Origin: Isoetes taiwanensis
Taxonomy: Eukaryota; Streptophyta; Lycopodiopsida; Isoetales; Isoetaceae
Direction of reading: 5' to 3'
Assembly (NCBI GenBank): GCA_021234155.1
Contig: JAJEKV010000042.1
Coordinates: 1,425,257-1,489,256 of the forward strand
Length of the DNA: 64,000 nucleotides
Shown: piece after piece, positions 1-14,335 of the stretch
Layout of the letters: the number at the start of each line of letters is the position of its first letter
How positions within the stretch are numbered: position 1 is the first letter of the stretch
The notes under the pieces: generated by a model
Told to the model about the DNA's origin: nothing
What the model saw: only the letters and a program-made list of their open reading frames with translations
Database searches by the model: none
Program-made: the position numbers and the translations under genes

Positions 1-215
1 AATCTTAATGAAATCTAGGGGAATCTCCATAGAATCTGTAAGAATCTAGGGGAATCTTTATGAGCATTAAGAATCCTAAGAAAACCTTTGGGAATCTAGG
101 GAGAGTCTCAAGAGAATCTTTGGGAATCTAGGGGAATCTTCCTAAAAGTTTGAGAGTCTTGTGTGGAATTTTAGAGAATCTAAGAGAATCTTCATAGAAT
201 CTACAAGAATCTTCC
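1..215. repeat. Degenerate minisatellite, GAATCTAGGGGAATCTT-like core
   Basis: The first 215 bases are irregular iterations of a 10-20 base core around gaatctaggggaatctt, with variants such as gaatctaagagaatcttc. No reading frame is credible. The array enters from outside the window, so its full length is unknown. Confidence 0.8.
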
Positions 216-258
216 TTAGGATCTTGAGCTTTATGCGGTCCCTCATATTACAAACACT

Positions 259-1935
<1,677 letters not shown>

Positions 1936-1946
1936 AGCTTTGGTAG

Positions 1947-4673
1947 GATAGCTCGAATGGTTTGGGGAGATGGCTTTTTGTTTGCCTATTTATTCTTTGA
2001 GTCTACCATCAACAAAAGAACGCTCTTCTAGGTTAGATCTCTCATATGGCTACTCTGTTAGCTTAGCTGATTGATGGGAAGATGGAAGGATGGATTCAAC
2101 AAATCCACTCTCCTTAAAGGAGGAAGAAAGAAAATTGTGAGAAGAATGGTTGAAAAGCTTCATTTATCATAAACTGTCAAGCTTGAGAATCTATCTTGCC
2201 CGAGGGAAAGATGAAATTGCCTCTTAGAGGAATTGAAGGAAAATCGGTTCATATTACTGTTTTGATGCCATTGATCTTCCAAAGTTCTCCTATAGACCTC
2301 CTATTGGAAATCTTTGCCAAAGGCTTTTGTTCGGTGATACACAAGTGGGCGTGGTAACCCCTTACTTGATTGCAAATCGAGGTCTCTCTTTAGCTTCTAA
2401 TTTACTTTGAATTAATTATTTGAAGGCATCTTTCTATCACGATCCTTGCTGGTATGAAAGAGGTGTTTTATTGCTCTTTACTCAAATTCAAAGCGTCACA
2501 ATAATTTCTATGGTGCATTTGGTCATATTAGCGTATTTATCTCGGTCATTTTCAACTCTGCTTGTAGCTATGTGCAATACCTTGTACTCTTTACATGCCA
2601 TACTTAGAGGTGCTAATATTGTGTGTTGATTCTATCTCATTTGGGCTGCTAAAGTAGTGTCTACCTAGTTTATATGGCCGGTGTTTGGTGGCAGTCTCTT
2701 TTAGGTGACCGGGCGTGTCTTCTAATTTTAACGTATAGTTTCTTTTTAGTTTTGTTTGGTTTTATCATCATTGGTCTTATGGCGGATCACATCCATATCT
2801 TGCTTTATTTCCTATTACGTATATTTCTACAGAACCACCAAGACAATCGGGTTTCCCATCATTTTTAGATGGATTTGTCCATTCTTGATCTTCAATTTAT
2901 TGTAAGATTAGATTTCTTGACTCTCAGGTGTTTAACATAATGGTTGAAGTTTATATCAGCCATGCAATATCTCTATATTGATGATAGCGTCCTAGTTAAG
3001 CTGATTCATGCATTCTAACGGCTTGCATAATTCTTATACATTAATCAACTGTTCTTGTTAGGTTACATTTGGTTAATTTTGGTTATTTGTGGAGGTCTAA
3101 ATTTATATCTGGATTTGATGATATTTTCTCTTGGGTTTTATGTTACGTGTGTAACAATATATGCCTTCCTCTTACACATTGGTTCCTAGATCTTGGCTAA
3201 ACCTATGTTGCTAAATCTATTTGGGTAATGAAGTTAAAGGTGCTTGCTTTATTAGCATAATGCTAAGTTGCTATGCGTATGTTTTCCTATGCAGTACATG
3301 TAATACACCTTGTTAACTGCGGCATGGCTATGAGAGTAAATTTGGATAATATTACGACCTCTATAATCTATATTTAAGCTGGAACCATTCTTATAATCTG
3401 ATCGGCTAATGGTCTCTTTCTATTATTTCCTTATCTAGTGTAAATCATTACTGTTTTCCTTAAAACTCACTATAATTTGATTCTAATTTAAGCGTGTCTT
3501 GGCCTTGTATTTTTTTAAAGGAATGTATTTGGTTTTAAGTGGGCATCTTACGGTGCTTCAGGCTATCTATCTGGGGTCTTTTATGCTTGAACCATTTCCA
3601 TTTTGCTTTTGTTGGATTTAAAGTGTCACGAGTTACGGATATTCTTTGCGGATCATTATTATGCATGTCATATTTTGCATGGTTGAAAGCTTATGATATA
3701 ATGTGCACTATAGTTAGGTGGCCTAACTCTGTAATATGAACTTTTGTACTATTATCTTTGTGTTAGATGCCTATTACGTAATTTGTCTAGATATTTGCCT
3801 ATCTTGAAGAACTAGTGGGTTTTAAGTTCTAGTTGAACCTTAATAATTACATCGCGATTATGAAGTATTGTCAGGCGGTTTGCTTTGCCATATTCTTGAT
3901 ATATGGCCATTCATTAATTGTTGCCATATATAATTCGCGTAGCTCTGTTTTATCTTGTATAATGCGTAATTTACTGAGTTTTGCATAAACTAAAATATGT
4001 TGAAGAGCGTTAAGCGGATGGGTTCAACTGCTTACTGTTTGTCCTTTTGAGATTACCCTTCTTGAGCTGAATTCTTGAATGGTTGACATGCAGTGCTTAG
4101 AACTGTATCCACCGCATAGTGATGTTATGGTTTTGGCTGACAAGGAAGTTATTCCAACAGTACTTGAGAGTATATTTGGTGAAATCTAAAACTCTATTTC
4201 TATGTTGAGTGCGATTATATAGCGGAATATCTATTTGGGATATCTTAAAACTTTATAACTATGATTGAGCAAGTTTACTACTTTTTCTACTTTTAAGTTG
4301 GCCGATATAAAATGATAAAATGGCTTTTATTTTATGTTCTACTTGGAAACAATGACTTTAACTGTTCACACAATAGCCTTTGCTACTAGTTTCAATATAT
4401 TTGAAAACCTTGATCTTTTTATCTTTGAAATAATTATTTATGGTTTTGCTTTGTATTATTAAATCAATTTAATTCATTTCTTCATTTGTCTCAAAATCAC
4501 AAAAATGTTCTTCATCTTGAAATTTGGGTAATTTTATGAAAAACCTATTCCAAGGCCTATGATATGATTAACACTTAGTCATATCTGGGGAATTTGCGAG
4601 TTTAAAGCTATTAGATCCATACGGGCTAATAGGCTTAAGTACAGTTGTCTTTAGGCAAAGAAAAGCGGACCAA
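1947..4673 (+). repeat. DupB left copy, 2.7-kb direct repeat
   Basis: Matches 6196-8918 almost end to end. It starts at ggatagctcg and ends at gaccaaaaa, with the same order of landmarks (gtctaccatcaacaaaa, cacgatccttgct, gatgatagcgtcctagtt, gcatggctatgag). It is AT-rich, and frames are closed by frequent stops. Neither end has TG/CA termini or a primer binding site, so an LTR reading is not supported. Differences from the partner are mostly 1-6 base insertions or deletions. Confidence 0.85.
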
Positions 4674-6195
4674 AAAGGATTTTAATGTTACGGTTCTAGA
4701 GTTTTAACCTAGGACCTTGGATTTGAGCTTAGGTGTTATTGACTTATTTGTTATGGATTCTGAGAAAGATTGATGATACTATTCATTCACGAGGATAGGC
4801 GGAAATTGGCGGCATATGGATCACACAAGTGATAGCTCTAAAGCATGATCAATGTCGTTTTCCCGTATAGGTTAGTTGTTCCTTATTGATGCACGTTTTA
4901 TTCTTATGTCCAATTGTTCTTTTGAATAAAGTTGGATAAACAAATTATCGATCCACAAAGGTTTTATGAGAAGAATTCTCCTTTGGTTGGAGGTTAGCTA
5001 CAAAAGAATTCTTACACTCTAAATGGCATTGCTTTGCCAAACAATGTCATTTTCAAACTGATATTGGCAACGATACGATGTACTGCCATTAACCTAATGG
5101 ATGCAAACCACATAGTCAAGCATGCAAAGTTATCATTTTCTAGATTTTTCCATATGTTTATGCTTATTCTGGATTACCTTAGCGACGAGAGCGTCCTAAG
5201 GTTGATCAATGCTTTTTGCAATATTAGGTTACGTAGAAGGGGCGATATCAAAATTACTCTAAATACTTTGAAACTTAACAATCTAATGGATCTTCCATTT
5301 GACATTGAAGATATCCACGAGGATTCTAAAATGTCTTGTAAGTCTTATTTCTTTACCTTTTTGCATTTCTCTATATAGAGTAGAATGTTATGGGTTGGGT
5401 AGGGTCCTGTGTTGCAAGGGGCCCTACTCTCTATTCTGCGGCTTTCTTAAGTCAATGCTATTGACTAAGAGACCTCCTACAGTGGGAGGTAGGATTTTTA
5501 TATGAATGTGGACTAATAGGATGCTTAATTTTCAAAACATGCCTTGTAAGTTACTTCTTAACAACGGCGTATCTTAGACACATATAATTTGGCATAGGTT
5601 TTCTATAGTGATCTTTGACTAGTGGCTTCTTGAACCCCATCTAAGCATGTCCCAAAACTTGCTTCCCATCTAAATTTCTATGATGTATCTCCTAGGCAAC
5701 TAATTGTGTAGTAATAAAAACCATGGATGACTTGTGATAGGCATTTTGAATTTTAAGGTCTTGTCGACAAATCAACATCTTTGTATTAAAATTTTGTGGT
5801 TTTAATTTTACGTAGTTAATATCATGGCCAGGCACCATGAAAAAATTGCTATATGGTCAGTTTGAGCTTATCCATTTTAGATCTACGAAACTAAAATACA
5901 TTCATTTCCATATTATTTTTCCGGTTTTCCTTGTATTTTGTTTCATTTACAAAATGTGGACGGTTAGGGTTTGTGACAAAACCTTAATCGACCAAGAGCT
6001 CAGCTTGCTTAGCGATTAGGGCTTATCTCCACTAACTAAATTTGGATTTAGTTAACATACAATTTGCACGGACACTAGAGCGATGCGGATAGAACCATTT
6101 TGACATAGGGTTTAAGCTTTAGCCTAAAGCTAAGCGATGCATGGAGAGAACCCTCTTAACCTTTTCTGATGTATGTACTTTAAAGCTTCGAGGGC
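4674..6195. other. Spacer between DupB copies; one weak ORF
   Basis: Single-copy within the window. A + strand open frame runs 5034-5378 and includes a stretch resembling a leucine-rich or F-box-type helix (LSDESVLRLINAF). It opens with TTG, and its first ATG is about 22 codons in. A possible GTAAGT donor lies near 5339. A weakly similar peptide is encoded in both DupB copies (near 2980 and 7240), which could mean shared ancestry or chance. No recognised domain and no confident gene. Confidence 0.35.
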
Positions 6196-8918
6196 AATGG
6201 GATAGCTCGGTCGGTTTTTGGAGATGGCTTTTGTTTTGCTATTTATTGCTGAGTCTACCATCAACAAAATTTTGCTCTTCTAGGTTAAGATCTCTCATAG
6301 CGGCTACTCATTGAAAGCTTAGCTCGGTTGATGGGGAAGATGGAAAGGATGAGATTCAACAAATCCCTGTAAAGAGGAGGAAGAAAAAGAAAATTCTTGA
6401 GAAGAATGGTTGAAAGCTTCATTTATCACTTAAGCTGTCAAAGCTTGAGAATCTATCTGCCGGGAAAGATGTGCCTCTTGAAGGTGAAGGAAAATGGAGT
6501 TCATATTACGTTTGAGTGCCATTGATCTTCCAAGTTCTCCTATGGAGCCCTCCTATTGGAAATCTTTGCCAAGGCTTTTGTTCGGTGATACACAAGTGGT
6601 TGGCCGTAACCCTTACTTGATTACCATCGAGGTCTCTCTTTAGCTTCTAATTTACTTTAGGTTAATTATTTGAAGAGCATCTTTCTATCACGATCCTTCT
6701 TTGAGGTATGAAGAGAGGTGTTTTTATTGCTCTTTACTCAAATTCAATGATCACGTAATTTCTATGGGCATTTAGCGGTCATAATGGCGGCGTATTTATC
6801 TCGGTGTTTTCAACTGCAGCATAGCTATATTGCAATACCTTGTGCTCTTTACATACCATGCCCTTAGAGGTGCTAATATTTGTGTGTTGTTCTATCTCAT
6901 TTGGGCTGCTAAAGTAGTGTCTACCTAGTTTATATGGCGGTGTTGAGTAGCGGATCTCTTTTAGGTGGCCGGAGCGTGTCTTTCTAATTTTTGCTGCATT
7001 ATAGTTTCTTTTAGTTTTATTTGGTTTATCATCATTGGTCTTATGGCGGTCTTGTCCATATCTTGCTTTATTTCCTATTACGTATATTATTTCTCCTAGA
7101 ACCCACCATGAACAATGGGTTTCCCATCATTTTTAGATGGATTGTCCATTTCTTGATCTTCAATTTAAGTGGAATTAGATTCTTCTTGAGCTCTCATAGC
7201 GGTGTTTAACATAATGGTTGGTTTATATAGGCCATGCAATATCTCTATATTGATGATAGCGTCCTAGTTAAGCTGATTCATGCATTCTAACAGCTTGCAT
7301 AATTCTTATACATTAATCCTTTTGTTCTTGTTAGGTTATTTGGATTGGGTGGTTATTTGTGGAGGGTCTAAATTTATATCTAGTTTGATGATATTTTCTC
7401 TTGAGTTTTTATGTTACGTGTGTAACAATATGCCTTCCTCTTACACGTAGTTCTAGATCTTGGCTTAAACCTATGTTGCCTAAATCTATTTGGGTAATGA
7501 AGAGTTAAGGTGCTTGCTTTATTAGCATAATGCTAAGTTCTTGCTCGTATGTTTTTCCCTATGCACGTATGGTACATGTAATACACCTTGTTAACTAGCG
7601 GCATGGCTATGAGGTATTTGGATAATATTCGACCTCTATAATCTATGTTAGGTAGGGAACCATTCTTATAATCTGATCGTAATGGTCTCTTTCTATTATT
7701 TTCACTATCTAGTGTAAATCATTCTGTTTTTCCTTAAAACTCCACCTATAATTTGATTCTAATTTAGCGTGTCTTGGCCTTGTATTTTTAAGATGTATTT
7801 GGTTTTAAATTGGGCATCTTACGGTGCTTCGGGCCTATCTATCTCGAGTGCTTTTTATGGCGAACCATTTCCATTTGCTTTTGTTGGTTAAAGTGTCACG
7901 ATTCACGGATATTCTTTGCCGAATCATTATTATGCATGTCATATTGCATGGTTGAAAGCTTATGATATAATGTGCACTATAGTTAGGTGGCCCTAACTCT
8001 ATGTAATATGAACACAGTACTATTATCTTTGTGTTAGATGCCTATTAGTAATTTATACAGATGTTGCCTATCTTGAAGAACTGAGTGGGTTTTAGCGTTC
8101 TAGTTGAACCTTAATAATTACATCTTGATTACTGATATTGTCGAGGCGGAGTTTAACACCATATTCTTGATATATGGCCATTCATTAATTGTTGCCATAT
8201 AATTCGCGTAGCTCTGTTTTATCTTGTATATAGTAGCGTAATTTCGAGTTTTTGCGCCGGCAAATATGTTGAAGTTAAGCGGATGGGTTCTTCTTACTGT
8301 TTGTCGCTTTTGAGATTACCCTTCTTAGGCTAATTCTTGAATGGTTGACATCGCAGTACTTAGGGTTTGCTATCCTGCATATGGTGATGTTATGGTTTGG
8401 CGAGCAAAGTTATTGCTCGAAATTTAGCGAGTATATTTTGGTGAAATCTAAAACTCTATTTCTATGTTGATGCGATTATATAGCGGAATATCTATTTGGG
8501 ATATCTGAAAACTTTATAACTATGATTGAGCAAGTTTACTACTTTTCTACTTTTAAGTTGTGATATAAAATGATAAATAGCTTTTGTTATGTTCTACTTG
8601 GAAAGCAGTAACTGTCACATTCCACGCTAATAGCCTTTGCTACTAGTTTCAATATATTTGAAAACCTTGATCTTTTATCTTTGAAATAATTGTTATGGTT
8701 TTGCTTTGTATTAAATCAATTTAATTCATTTCTTTGTTTTGTCTCAAAATGCGAAATGTTAACCATCTTGAAATTTGGAGTAATTTTATGAAAACATTCA
8801 AGGCACATGATATAGATTAACACCTAGTCATGTCTAAATTTTGCGGTTAAAAACTAATGGAGTCCATGTCACGGGCTAATATAGGCTTAAGTCTACAATT
8901 GTCTTTAATGAAGCAGAG
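6196..8918 (+). repeat. DupB right copy, 2.7-kb direct repeat
   Basis: Second copy of the segment at 1947-4673, same orientation, ending just before a T-rich tract that begins a RepA copy. Many short insertions such as gcgg, tgg or ctt distinguish it from the left copy, whereas plain base substitutions are fewer. No gene is supported. Confidence 0.85.
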
Positions 8919-10870
8919 ACCAAAAATTTTTTTTTTTTTTTTTTTTTTCACCTTGCCCTCCCAGTGCATGGATGCCGCACATCCCCGATGCATTACCGCG
9001 TATACCGGAAAATGCAAGGACACAAGAGCCTGATAAAGTGGTAGCGAGACTTCGATATAACACCGTATACATCATGGGACCCAAGCATGTGCCAATAATG
9101 GGCTCTCAACATAAAAATCACCTCATATGGGGTGTCCACTGGGAGAGACCCTTCCCCATGGGGGCAAAGAAAAATACAAGTCCACCATATAATTTATTTA
9201 TTTATTTTTTTTTTTTGAAATTCCACCTTGTTCCCCTTGGGTGCCACCTCGGTGAAGGGCGCACCCGCGTGCCATTTGACACACCGCCGCGTGTCACCAG
9301 TCCATTGGGTCAGGTTTTGACCTCCCAAAAAAAAACTAGTAGTCAGTAGGGGAGGTCACTATGCTTACGCCGCAGCAATGATGGGCTGCCACGGCGCCAT
9401 TTCAGCACATACTAATAGCGACATGTCAAACCACCCAAGCATCATAGGGATGCCACTTTCTTAGAGATCAAACCCAATTGACTGTTTTCCCCCTTTCCTT
9501 GATCAGAAATTTCAATTTCTTCAATTTAGAGCTCCTACTCCCAGATTTTGATCGAAAATTTGCTACGTAGATCGGCCCATCAAATCTTCTATAATTTTGG
9601 ACCCATTTCAAAAGTTAGTTTACTGTGGGGAGTAGGAAATCTTGATTAACTCCCCAATTCTCAAAATTAACTAATGAAACTTGTTCTATAGATTAACATG
9701 GCAATTCGAGGCATGAATCAATCAAAAAGGCCATCAAATCGGCCTATTTTGGGCTTAATTATATCTATGTTACATTGTTCTTCTCCGTCAGGAATTTTGT
9801 CATAAGCTAAGATGAACAATCCCCGATAATCTTTTTGGTTGATCTAAACGGTGAATAGACCATTCTAGGGCTTAAACGCAAATTTACCTACTCCAATGAA
9901 ACAAAATTGATCAAGGAATTAACAAACCAACTGGATTTACAATCTTGGGAGTGCCCATTTACTGTTTTTTACACGACAGGCAGCCCTTTGTTTTGAACTT
10001 CGATTGTGGTGTTTCCTTCCTCAAATCCGGGCTGTTTCTAACTAAATCCTTCCCTTGAAAGCTTCATTCTTGCCTCACAACATCCTAATACTCCCAAAAC
10101 TCCTTCAAAAAGGATCAATAATGCAAGGGGGTGCCAAGCTGACCTTTAGGGTAGAAAGACTTTAGGATGCATTTAGTAAGAGAAAGGAGAAAGCTTGGAG
10201 CTATTCCACGAACCATTCTTCAAGGCTCTCCATACCTAGGATTTCAGCTCAAACTAGCCTTCTTCCAGCGGCTGTTTTCTTATGATTTCAGCCCCACTAG
10301 ACCATGAACTCACTAATGAACTTCGGATATGCAAATCCGACTCGAAGCCCTTCTTCTTAGTGTATAGCTGCCCCAAAAGCTGCCCATTCAGCCTCCCGAG
10401 ATTGGCCAATGGGACTTACAAAACTTCGTTAGATGACGAAGAATGGCAAAACCGACCCCTTCAATGCAAAATCAAACAAATGAGAGGGTAATCATTTTAG
10501 GCACCTCCTTGAAGCTCCATCCCCTATTTCCCATGGCAAAATCAGCTCCTCCATCACCCATTCCATCTAATTCCTGCTGGAAATCTGCTATAACAGCCCT
10601 TTTTCTTGGCGAATCTTCAAACATACGATATCTTGAGCAAATCTTGCGTCAAATCCATGAGATGGTTCTCGGTCCGGTTTGGAGATGTAAGCTTTCAATA
10701 ATTAGCTGCTGCAGCTCAAGATCATGCTTGGAATGAGCACGGATCGATCAGAATGGGCTGCGAGAAAACGCAAAATCAGAGATGAAGGCGTGAAGGGCTT
10801 TATGAAGAAATTTGGCGCCCTTCAGCTTACTCAAGCGCCCTCGAGGGAATTGGGAATTGGGGAGGAGAGT
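8919..10870 (+). repeat. RepA copy 2
   Basis: Begins with a poly-T tract, then gcatggatgcc, catcatgggacccaagcatg and a cctcatatggggtgtcc block. From 9217 it repeats the gaaattccacc segment of copy 1 and continues to gagaaaacgcaaaatc and ccctcgagggaattggg. Short reading frames inside are not conserved between copies. Confidence 0.8.
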
Positions 10871-11640
10871 TTGGCGTGGTAGGGAATCATACCGGAACCC
10901 AAATATCACGGGAGGGAGGTTGATGTGGGAGCAGAAGGGAGTGTATACGAACCAAAGTACAGCATTTTCTGAGGTGAAACAGAGAGGAATATGCATACGG
11001 AAAACATACACTCCAAATCCAAGGCAATCGGAGAAGAAGGTGGCGTCATAAAGTCAAAGGGGAAGAAGCGTCGAGGCCTCACAGGGATACCCACATGACA
11101 CTCAAGGCAGAGCAATCACCCACAATACCAAAATTTGACCAAGCGCCACGGGGAGACCGAGAGGCGTCCCGGACACACAAGAAGGCATCCATGCAACACA
11201 CCAAGTGGGGTCAGGAGAAGTCGAGAGATGGGGGACCAACTCAGCTGGAGGAGGAAGGCGCAGAGATATGCATACTACACAAAACCACCCCAAATCAGGA
11301 AAAGGGAGGAGCAACCATGCAAGCACTCAAACCCTCCCGAAATCGTACCGTACACTCACCCTTTTAGGGGTCCATCAAACCCTAAGAAACCTAGGCCCAG
11401 GACACAAAGGGGCTGGGTGACTCGGGATGCTAGGGCCGTTAGTATAATCATATACCTCCTAACCCTTCCAGACCCCGATGGTCCCCATAGATTCCACTTT
11501 AGGGTGGTCAGTGGGACCTTCCACCTCTGAATGCCTCACGATCCATGTCACACATAGCATCTTGCACCATGCTACCAGAAAGCCGAAGACGATGCGGCCC
11601 ATAAGACTGAGGCAAATTATTAGCGTCAATTTTTGTTTTG
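10871..11640 (+). repeat. RepA copy 3 (first half only)
   Basis: Carries features of the first half of the unit in order: gttgatgtgggagcag, ccatgcaacacaccaag, agaagtcgagagatggg, actcgggatgctaggg and ccccgatggtccccatag. It is GC-richer than the surroundings. Overlapping long frames on both strands follow from the low stop density and are not conserved in other copies. Confidence 0.65.
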
Positions 11641-14335
11641 GATTTTTGGTGGGAGGGTTAGATGTGGTGGGTGGAGATACATACCAGAACTTAAATACAA
11701 CTAGCATGTGCCCACAGGGTGGGCCCGAAAACTCTACATGAAGCAACCATCGAGACACACCAACTCCATGTAAAGAAACCAAAAGGAAGGCACTACCAAG
11801 CGGTCAAGGAAGAAACGTCGGGGCGGGGGCTAATCTCGCGGCCACGCCGGCACTAAGGTACCCACAAACCGTAATGCAGAAACACGAGGGGCGAGAGAAG
11901 AGCGTCGGGCAGCGAGGGCATCCGCGCGACACGCAAGTCACGAGCACCAAGCGAGAGTGGGAGAGGGAGGCGACTCTCGGGAAGCAGGAGAGGGTTACAA
12001 GATGTAAGCATAAAACACGCACTCACCCCCAATAAAATGGATCTATCACACCCTAAATGAAGCCAAACTTCGGGACTCAAAGATTTCAACCAAGACCAAA
12101 CCCGGGGTATTTTCGAGGATGCTAGATGAAGTAAGTTGTAATCATACTTCGAAACCACATCGGATCTAATGGTCCCAAGGTCCCCAGGGCGGGAGGTCAA
12201 AGGAAGTGGGACCTTCTCCTTCCCGATTGTAAAGTGGCGTAATAAGCACTTCCTCAGGGAGAGGAAAGGCGAACATGTTAAGGGACAAGCGTCCACCAAG
12301 CTAGAACCTAAGGAGCGATCACTTTACCCCTCCTCCCTCGGGAGAAAGGGGGCTAATAAATTAGGGACTTAAACATAACTACCCTTTTTTTTTTTTCCCG
12401 CCCCTCTTATGCAGATGCATGGATGCCCTTGTCCCACAGGTGTCATGTTACAGAGATTTTATGTCTGAAAGATGCAAGGACACAAGGCACAAGAGGCAGT
12501 CTTGAGAACCCATTATACTCCGACACCCCCATATACATCATGGGACCCAAACATGGTAGATAATAGGCTCTCGAATAAAAAATCACCTCATATGGGGTGT
12601 CCATGGGAAGACCCTTCCCATGGGGCAAGAAAAATACAAGTCCACCATATAAGTTTTTTTTTTTTTTTTTTTCTTTTTAAATTCACCTTGTACACCTTGG
12701 GTGCCCACCTGTTGTAGGGCACACGCCCGCGTCTTACTTGGACACACGCCACGTGTCCCAATCCCATGGTCAAGGTTGGCCTTTTTTCCCCCAAAAAAAT
12801 TAGGTGGTTGGGGAGGGTCACATCACACACCGCCACCTGTCATGTTGGGGCACATACAGCGCAGTCGACACACTTGCTGTACGACACGTGACCACCCAAG
12901 CATGCCGGCTTGTCCTCCTTTCAAGATCTAACTCCAAAATCGGTCAGTTTTTGTGAATTTTCAATTTCTTCAATTCAGGAACTCCCTACTCCAGGTGAGA
13001 TCACGAAAATTTGCGCTACGTAAGATTCGACCCATGCTTAGAATCCATCCATGTAAAAGCCCCATCGGATCTTCTCTAATTTTGGACCCATTTCAAAAGA
13101 GCGAGTTTACGTAAGAATAAAATCTTCAATTGCTCCACTAATTCTCAAAATTGGCTAATGAAACTTCTTCTATAGATTAACATGGCAATTTAGAGCATGG
13201 ATCAATCAAGCCCCATCAAATTCGGCCTAATTTGGGCTTAATTAGATCCTACGATTATAGCTGTTCTTCCTTAAATGGGGCTGTCATAAACTAGGATGAA
13301 CAATCCCCAATAGCAATCTAGCTTTTAGGTGATCTAGGCGACAAAGTAGAATATCACAGGGCTTAAACAACAAATTTACCTACTCCAATGAAGCTTAAAA
13401 TTGATCAAAGAATCAACGAAACCAACACGGATTCTGGTCTTGAAGTGCCCATTTTACTACGATTTTACGCTTTATGGAGCATTTCTTTTATTTTGAACTT
13501 CGAATTTGGTACTTCCTTCCTTGAATCCTACACCTTCCTAGCTTTAAATCCTTCCCATGACTCCATTCTAAGCCTCCCAACATCCACGATGCTCCCAAAA
13601 TCAGCAAGGATCGATATTACGAGTGAAGCCTTGAGCCTTTGAGTAGAAAGACTTTGGGATCAAATTTAAGCCGAAGGTGAAATCTTGGGCTATTCCACGA
13701 ACCATGCTTCAAGGCTCACCCACATCTATGATTTCAGCTCAAGCCTCCTTCAAAACCGACTTGTTTTCTTGTGATTTATTACAAGACCATAAACTCCTGA
13801 AATGAACTTTTCGGATATGCCAAATCGGCCTACGGCCCCTTCTTCTTCGTGGTAGCTTCCACAAAGCTTGCCCATTCACCCAGAGATTGGCCAATGGGAC
13901 TTTACAAAACCACCTATGACAAAAACCGACCCCTTCTAAGCCAAAATCCGAGCACAAATGAGGGGGATAATCATCTTGGGCACCTCCTCGAAGCTCCATC
14001 AGGTGTTTTCCATGGCAAATCGGCTCCTCCATCCCACCCATTTCACAAAATCCTATTTGAAAATGTAACACCGCCCGGCCAATTCTTGGTAGAATCTTCC
14101 AATCTTCAATATCTTGAGCAAATCTTCATCAAATCCGTAAAGAGATGGATTACGGATAGGTTTGGAGATAAACTTCCAATAGTGGTGCTGCTGACTCAAG
14201 ATTGATACTTGGAATGAACGCGGTCGATGAAGAAGCGGTACCCGCGAGAAAACACAAGTCCGAGAGATGAAGGCATTGAAGAACGTGAAGAGTAGCGCCC
14301 TTCGGCGCCCCTTCTTCTCCGGGAATTAGGGTTCT
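11641..14335 (+). repeat. RepA copy 4, near full-length unit (~2.7 kb)
   Basis: The most complete unit. It opens near gttagatgtggtgggtgg, passes gcactcacccccaat and ccacatcggatctaatgg, then poly-T, gcatggatgcccttgtcc, tcacctcatatggggtg, the caccttg block at 12680, and ends at ctccgggaattagggttc. The closing sequence is also the opening sequence of other units, so units join head to tail. No transposase, RT or gag domain is visible, so the class is unknown; a non-autonomous LTR-type element or a tandem repeat are both possible. Confidence 0.75.

Noticed and set aside
5034-5378. 114-codon frame with an F-box-like helix as a real gene
   Set aside because: It opens with TTG, lacks a clear start, and has no recognisable complete domain; kept only as a note in the spacer entry.
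1947-8918. DupB pair as LTRs of a retrotransposon with a 1.5-kb interior
   Set aside because: No TG/CA ends, no primer binding site after the left copy, no polypurine tract, no target duplication and no coding interior.
11095-12299. Several long overlapping frames on both strands in the GC-rich RepA region
   Set aside because: They are not conserved in frame between RepA copies and lie opposite one another; explained by low stop density.
12588-12836. Lysine-run frame across a poly-T tract (also near 21090-21338, 25936-26200 and 52228-52518)
   Set aside because: Produced by homopolymer tracts in RepA; no conserved protein.
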